Assembly (NCBI GenBank): GCA_913009335.1
Contig: CAJVXN010000010.1
Span: 1 to 56,336 of the forward strand
Source: an uncultured bacterium
Lineage (GTDB): Bacteria; Omnitrophota; Gorgyraeia; Ghiorseimicrobiales; Ghiorseimicrobiaceae
Length of the DNA stretch: 56,336 nucleotides
Direction: 5' to 3'
Within the stretch, counting starts at the first letter, position 1. Every line of letters starts with the position of its first letter. A model generated the notes under the pieces. That model worked only from the letters and a program-made list of their open reading frames with translations. It was not told where the DNA came from and ran no database searches. Shown here one piece after another: positions 52,572 to 56,336 of this stretch. Both the position numbers and the translations under genes were made by a program.

Positions 52572-53372
52572 ATGAATAGAAGTGGCAAAGCGGTTATTGT
52601 ATTACTTATTTTATTGGCCGCAGCATCTATATCTCTATCAGGAGTAATATATTACAACCTAGAAAAAGAAAAAAGCCAAACCAATAATCTTTCAGTGGAA
52701 ATTTCAGATATAGAATCTGAAAAAGCAAGATTAGAGGAAAAAATTGATGAGCAAAAAACAGAACTTTCTAAAGTCTATGCGAGATTAGAGCAAAACGAAA
52801 AGAAATTTAAAAAATTAACATTTTCGATAGATGAAGAAAAACGCAAGAGCCAGGAAGTAGTATCCGAGTCTGCCTCTCTAAGAAAGGATCTTGCCGATAC
52901 AAAAACCGCAAAGGTTGACCTGGAAAGAAAAATTACCCAGAACCAGGAAGAACTTGATTCGTTCAAACTCGAGATTGCGCAGTTAAAGAAGGTAAAGGAT
53001 GTCTTGCAGGCAAAATTAAAAGAATTAACCGGCGATTTTGATGTAGAACTAGGTAAGATAGTGATTGGGCCTGAAGATGCGTCGTCTAAATCTTCTCCCC
53101 GTATTGATGCTACTAAGAAAAAATCTGCCGCGAGCAACTTAGAAGGTAAGATATTAGTGGTAAATAAAGAATATGATTTTGCCGTAATAAATTTGGGAGC
53201 GCGAGACGGGGTATCTGTAGGGGATATGCTCTCAATATATCACAAGGGTAATTATGTTGGTGATATCGTAATAGAACGAGTAGACGAAATGATGTCTTCT
53301 GCCAATTTTCTTAGTTCTAATACTAAGGAAAAAGTAAAGGAAGGCGATAAAGTAGTATATAGATCTTCCTAA
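52572..53372 (+). CDS. Membrane-anchored coiled-coil protein with C-terminal SH3-like domain
   Basis: 266 aa. N-terminal membrane segment (residues 7-29, AVIVLLILLAAASISLSGVIYY), then a long heptad-rich coiled coil (about 30-160, K/E/L-rich), a short S/P linker and a compact C-terminal beta domain: GKILVVNKEYDFAVINLGARDGVSVGDML (in part) to EGDKVVY. That domain resembles the FlgT/MreC-like beta-barrel found in envelope proteins. Function unknown; a structural role at the cell envelope is plausible. Own promoter and strong ribosome site. Confidence 0.75.
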   Translation: MNRSGKAVIVLLILLAAASISLSGVIYYNLEKEKSQTNNLSVEISDIESEKARLEEKIDEQKTELSKVYARLEQNEKKFKKLTFSIDEEKRKSQEVVSESASLRKDLADTKTAKVDLERKITQNQEELDSFKLEIAQLKKVKDVLQAKLKELTGDFDVELGKIVIGPEDASSKSSPRIDATKKKSAASNLEGKILVVNKEYDFAVINLGARDGVSVGDMLSIYHKGNYVGDIVIERVDEMMSSANFLSSNTKEKVKEGDKVVYRSS

Positions 53373-53395
53373 AACAATTCTATAAGCTTAAAGAA

Positions 53396-53593
53396 ATACT
53401 TCAATAGTAAAACGCTTCGAAAATTTATCCTAAATTCTCCGGCAATTAGAGGAGGAAATAAATAAATGTATCCCGCCTCATAAACCTGTATAAAAATTAT
53501 CGATGAGAATTTTTATACATTCGGCGGGATCAATTCAGCCAAATAACTTATTTTCAGCCTACGGCTTCCATAAGTTATGGTTTTATTGAAATG
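53396..53593 (+). repeat. Palindrome array E, F and D before aroA
   Basis: ATACTTCAATAGTAAAACGC (family E, truncated) is followed by ATCCCGCC...GGCGGGAT with an inner TGTATAAAAATT/AATTTTTATACA hairpin (family F, 53470-53530), and then family D copy 3 (53533-53593): ATTCAGCCAAATAACTTAT...ATAAGTTATGG to ATTGAAATG. The final ATG is the aroA start codon. No gene in 53373-53590. Confidence 0.65.
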
Positions 53594-54946
53594 CAGCCCG
53601 CCATAATTAAAAATTCTTTTTCTTTTCTTAAAGGTACAGTTTTTCCCCCCGGAGACAAATCTATATCCCATCGTGTGGTTTTTATTGGGTCTATAGCTAA
53701 AGGTATGACCCGCGCAAATAATTTTTTATTTTCTCAGGATTCTATGGCAACAATCGCAGCCTTTCGAAAAATGGGTGTTAAGATTACAACAGATAAAAAA
53801 AATCGTAAGATTACTATCCGGGGGCAGGGATTGTCTGGCTTAAGCGTTTCAAAATCGCCTTTAGATATTGTAGAATCAGGGACAACTATGCGTATTCTTT
53901 CGGGAATTTTATCCGGGCAGAGATTTTCTTCCCGGCTTATCGCGGATTACGCGTTAACTAAGCGTCCTATGCGTAGAATAATAGCTCCTCTTAGATTGAT
54001 GGGGGCGGATATCAGCGGACGAAAGATTAAAAGAGAACATTATCCCCCGCTTAGTATAAACGGAAAGGGCCTGCGTTCAATAGAATATACTTTGCCTGTT
54101 CCCAGTGCCCAGGTTAAATCTGCAATATTGTTTGCCGGATTATACGCTAATGGCAGGACAGTGGTTCGCGAGAAGATAAAATCCCGCGATCATACCGAAC
54201 GCATGCTTAAGCTGTTCGGCGCGGATATTAATGTATCAGGATTAAAAATAAGTATTAAAAAATCACACCTTAAATCTCCCGGACCAATTAATGTTCCGTC
54301 TGATATTTCATCGGCAGCTTTTTTTGTTGCCTTAGCAGTTTTATCTCCCCGGGCAGATTTAACAATAAAATCTGTGGGTTTAAATCCTACGCGTATGGGC
54401 ATCATTAATGTTCTTAAACGCATGGGTGCGGATATAAGAATTTTAAATAGAAATATCCGTAATTTAGCCTCTAAGAAAGAGCCGGCAACTGATATTAGAA
54501 TAAAAAATAGTAAGCTAGCGGGAGTTTATGTCTCTGCCTCTGAGGTACCATCCATGATTGATGAATTACCTATATTAATGGTTGCGGCAAGCTTAGCAGA
54601 CGGTAAAACAACAATAGAAGGAGTATCCGAATTACGTTTTAAAGAAACAGATAGGATAAATTCTATGCTTACCAATCTTAATAAGATGGGCGCAAAAATT
54701 AGCATTAAAACAAAAAAAATAGGAAAGAAACGTAAAGAGTATATTGAGATTATCGGCGTAGATAGATTACATGGAGCAAAGGTTAAAAGTTTTGGTGATC
54801 ACCGTACGGCAATGAGTATGATTGTGGCGGGACTTTTAGCAGAGGGGGAAACATCTCTTGATGATGTGAGTTGTATTGATAAATCCTTTCCTGATTTTGT
54901 TAAGATTGTAAGAAATCTCTTATCCAGGCGTTCAATAATCACCTAG
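53591..54946 (+). CDS. aroA: 3-phosphoshikimate 1-carboxyvinyltransferase (EPSP synthase)
   Basis: Sixth shikimate-pathway step. 451 aa. PPGDKSISHRVVFIGSIAKG near residue 18, VESGTTMRILSG near 96, KRPMRRIIAPLRLMGA near 122, VPSAQVKSAILFAGL near 168, DISSAAFFVALAVL near 237, RFKETDRI near 353 and FGDHRTAMSM near 401. The start codon is the last three bases of palindrome D3 with no Shine-Dalgarno. Followed by two convergent genes. Confidence 0.96.
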   Translation: MQPAIIKNSFSFLKGTVFPPGDKSISHRVVFIGSIAKGMTRANNFLFSQDSMATIAAFRKMGVKITTDKKNRKITIRGQGLSGLSVSKSPLDIVESGTTMRILSGILSGQRFSSRLIADYALTKRPMRRIIAPLRLMGADISGRKIKREHYPPLSINGKGLRSIEYTLPVPSAQVKSAILFAGLYANGRTVVREKIKSRDHTERMLKLFGADINVSGLKISIKKSHLKSPGPINVPSDISSAAFFVALAVLSPRADLTIKSVGLNPTRMGIINVLKRMGADIRILNRNIRNLASKKEPATDIRIKNSKLAGVYVSASEVPSMIDELPILMVAASLADGKTTIEGVSELRFKETDRINSMLTNLNKMGAKISIKTKKIGKKRKEYIEIIGVDRLHGAKVKSFGDHRTAMSMIVAGLLAEGETSLDDVSCIDKSFPDFVKIVRNLLSRRSIIT

Positions 54947-54949
54947 GGC

Positions 54950-55381
54950 CTATCCTGTAGTATTAATCTTATTTAAAAGCTTATTTATTCTTTCAACCAG
55001 CGGTAAGAATTTATCGTTATCTCTTAGGGTTATAGCCTCATTAGTATTTCCTTCTATGCGTTTATCTAATTCTCTTATTATTCTATCAAATGGCCCGACT
55101 ATTCTATGAGTTATTCTATGCGCGATAACAAGGATTAGCGAAATAGAAATAGGTGTTGCGGCTAAGATAATGTTTGTTACTTTTTCAGTGGCCGGAATAA
55201 TGCTATAAGCAATAGCTTCAGGGAAAACAAATTGTTCAGCTAAAACATTAAATATTAAATAATATACAGAAAATGTAACTAAGGTTGCGGGAAGTAATGA
55301 CGCAAAAAATACAAGCAGGAAGATGTTACGATGCAGCTTATTGGCAAAAATCTTTTTTCTTCTGTTTTTTGTTTTATTCAC
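54950..55381 (-). CDS. Two-helix membrane protein with HAMP-like segment
   Basis: 143 aa. Basic N-terminus (MNKTKNRRKKIF), two membrane helices (about 20-45 and 70-90), then HRIVGPFDRIIRELDKRIEGN, which matches the start of a HAMP linker, and a short helical tail. No kinase, cyclase or methyl-accepting domain follows, so it is a minimal HAMP protein with unknown signalling partner. Its stop lies 3 bases from the aroA stop (convergent). About 43 bases downstream of the DUF3047 gene, likely co-transcribed. Confidence 0.75.
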   Translation of the reverse strand: MNKTKNRRKKIFANKLHRNIFLLVFFASLLPATLVTFSVYYLIFNVLAEQFVFPEAIAYSIIPATEKVTNIILAATPISISLILVIAHRITHRIVGPFDRIIRELDKRIEGNTNEAITLRDNDKFLPLVERINKLLNKINTTG

Positions 55382-55424
55382 TTTAGCCGTCCTTTCTTAG
55401 ATTGAGTAATAAGTTTTATGCGTT

Positions 55425-56102
55425 TTATTTTTTATAGCCTATTTTTATATCTTTATACGAAGCCTCAGCATTCGAAAGCGTATTATCCGTGTCTGTCATG
55501 ATTGCTACAGCTCCCACGTATCCGGAAGGATATCTGCCAAAGGCTTCTTTGTAGTCCTCGTAGATATTTCGTTCTTCATGTACCCATTGTCCCATTTTAT
55601 CACGCCCTGATTCGGCAACTATCAGTTTAATGTTAGCAAAATAGGGGCTTGTTATTATTGTGTCTTGGGCTAAATCCTCATCCCATATATATTCTATGGA
55701 CTTTATATTTAAAAAAATCCAACTTGGGAATATAACATATACGCGCGCGGCGTAATCGTCTTTTTCTATCCAGCCGTCTGTTTTATTGCTGATTTTACTT
55801 TTGTCGGGGAACTTATCTACTTTCCAGCTCCAGCTTATCATGGGGTTTTTTTTGGGGTAGAATTTAGTTCTGTGTAATAGTCCGGAACAGGCTTGTTGGC
55901 TTTTAGCTGAGAGATAGCCGCCTTCTTTTTGAGTTTCTACTTTGTATATTACGCGATTTTTGAATATTTTTTCTTCCCATTCATCCAGGGCATTTTCTTT
56001 ATTGAATGGGAACCATCGGGGTAGTTCATAGGTATAGGCGTAGCATACGCCGGCAATTAATAAGATAAGCAGTAAAAAAGAAATGAATTTTATTTTACTC
56101 AT
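55425..56102 (-). CDS. DUF3047 family exported protein
   Basis: 225 aa. A signal peptide (residues 1-22, LLLILLIAGVCYAY) then a DUF3047 domain: WEEKIFKNRVIYKVE near 42, MISWSWKVDKFPD near 90, DDYAARVYVIFPSW near 117 and the end YVGAVAIMTDTDNTLSNAEASYKDI (in part). This family of small periplasmic or outer-membrane associated proteins has no assigned function; its fold is expected to be a jelly-roll carbohydrate-binding type. First gene of a two-gene minus-strand unit with the HAMP protein. Confidence 0.88.
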   Translation of the reverse strand: MSKIKFISFLLLILLIAGVCYAYTYELPRWFPFNKENALDEWEEKIFKNRVIYKVETQKEGGYLSAKSQQACSGLLHRTKFYPKKNPMISWSWKVDKFPDKSKISNKTDGWIEKDDYAARVYVIFPSWIFLNIKSIEYIWDEDLAQDTIITSPYFANIKLIVAESGRDKMGQWVHEERNIYEDYKEAFGRYPSGYVGAVAIMTDTDNTLSNAEASYKDIKIGYKK

Positions 56103-56336
56103 AGATATTTATGGGTTGTATCCGTAAAATATGGTTAGGTTTATTCTAATTCTGAGGGATAGATTAGTCAAATGATTTATTGGGTAAGTAGGTTTCCAGG
56201 CCCATACCTGAGATTGCTGAAAAATTAACTTTTATAAAAGCTAAAATACTGTAAAACCCTCTACAGATTTTCTATTCTTCTATTTTTATTGGTTTAACTG
56301 TTTTAAATCCCGCTTTCATGTTTTCCTTTTAGCCAA

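Noticed and set aside
56103-56336. Short minus-strand reading frames at the window end
   Set aside because: Only a 14-codon ATG frame and a 10-codon open tail are possible; neither has supporting motifs, so no gene is called in this last stretch.

Overview
The window is one contiguous stretch of an AT-rich bacterial chromosome with a Gram-negative envelope: it carries lpxB and an MsbA-type lipid flippase. Standard-code genes are packed in short operons, mostly on the + strand. Gene content fits an uncultured lineage such as Candidatus Omnitrophota (OP3): archaeal-type cupin phosphoglucose isomerase, GH57 glucanotransferase, very short EF-Ts, rSAM/arsenosugar-type genes and many palindromic repeats. 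That placement is an inference from content; there is no rRNA here.

Layout. 1-4431: lpxB and a Gfo/Idh dehydrogenase on the - strand, then msbA on the + strand. 4491-7634: rpsB-tsf-pyrH-frr translation cluster. 7722-11673: accessory island with a LAGLIDADG-type endonuclease gene, a tRNA-Lys(UUU) split by a 250-nt group I intron, small cassette-like genes separated by attC-like palindromes, a GIY-YIG gene bracketed by inverted palindromes, tRNA-Leu(UAG) and tRNA-Gly(GCC). 11733-19389: PTS EIIA, YvcK, GH57, HPr, EI, phosphoglucose isomerase and a sugar nucleotidyltransferase. 19511-24584: metK, ahcY, pfkA, fba. 24866-36264: ilvD, ilvB, HD-GYP, ilvN, ilvC, a DUF3352-like protein, leuA, a small membrane protein, aroE. 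36275-38924: two PilZ proteins, prepilin peptidase, aroC. 39044-44773: a glycosyltransferase, tal, pgl, an exported protein and a decayed yyaL-like gene. 44791-49915: MerA-like flavoprotein, TVP38 protein, an ArsS-ArsM fusion and a TIGR04282-type transferase. 49985-56102: aroK, dprA, fdhD, a coiled-coil protein, aroA, a HAMP protein and a DUF3047 protein.

How it works together. The window encodes much of upper glycolysis and pentose phosphate metabolism (pgi, pfkA, fba, tal, pgl, GH57), PTS phosphorelay proteins without a sugar permease, most of valine/isoleucine and the first step of leucine synthesis, four shikimate-pathway enzymes (aroE, aroC, aroK, aroA), the SAM cycle and a likely arsenosugar/arsenic-methylation module.

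The most unusual signal is the repeat landscape. At least six palindrome families (A-F below) recur between genes. Family B ends flush with GTG start codons and can pair with the Shine-Dalgarno. Family D ends flush with ATG start codons. One family A copy is inserted in frame (43 codons) exactly between the ArsS and ArsM domains. A 164-bp element with inverted ends occurs twice, about 95 percent identical, 50 kb apart. Other highlights are the tRNA-Lys group I intron, the attC-like cassette cluster without an integrase, and the GIY-YIG unit with its internally deleted derivative.
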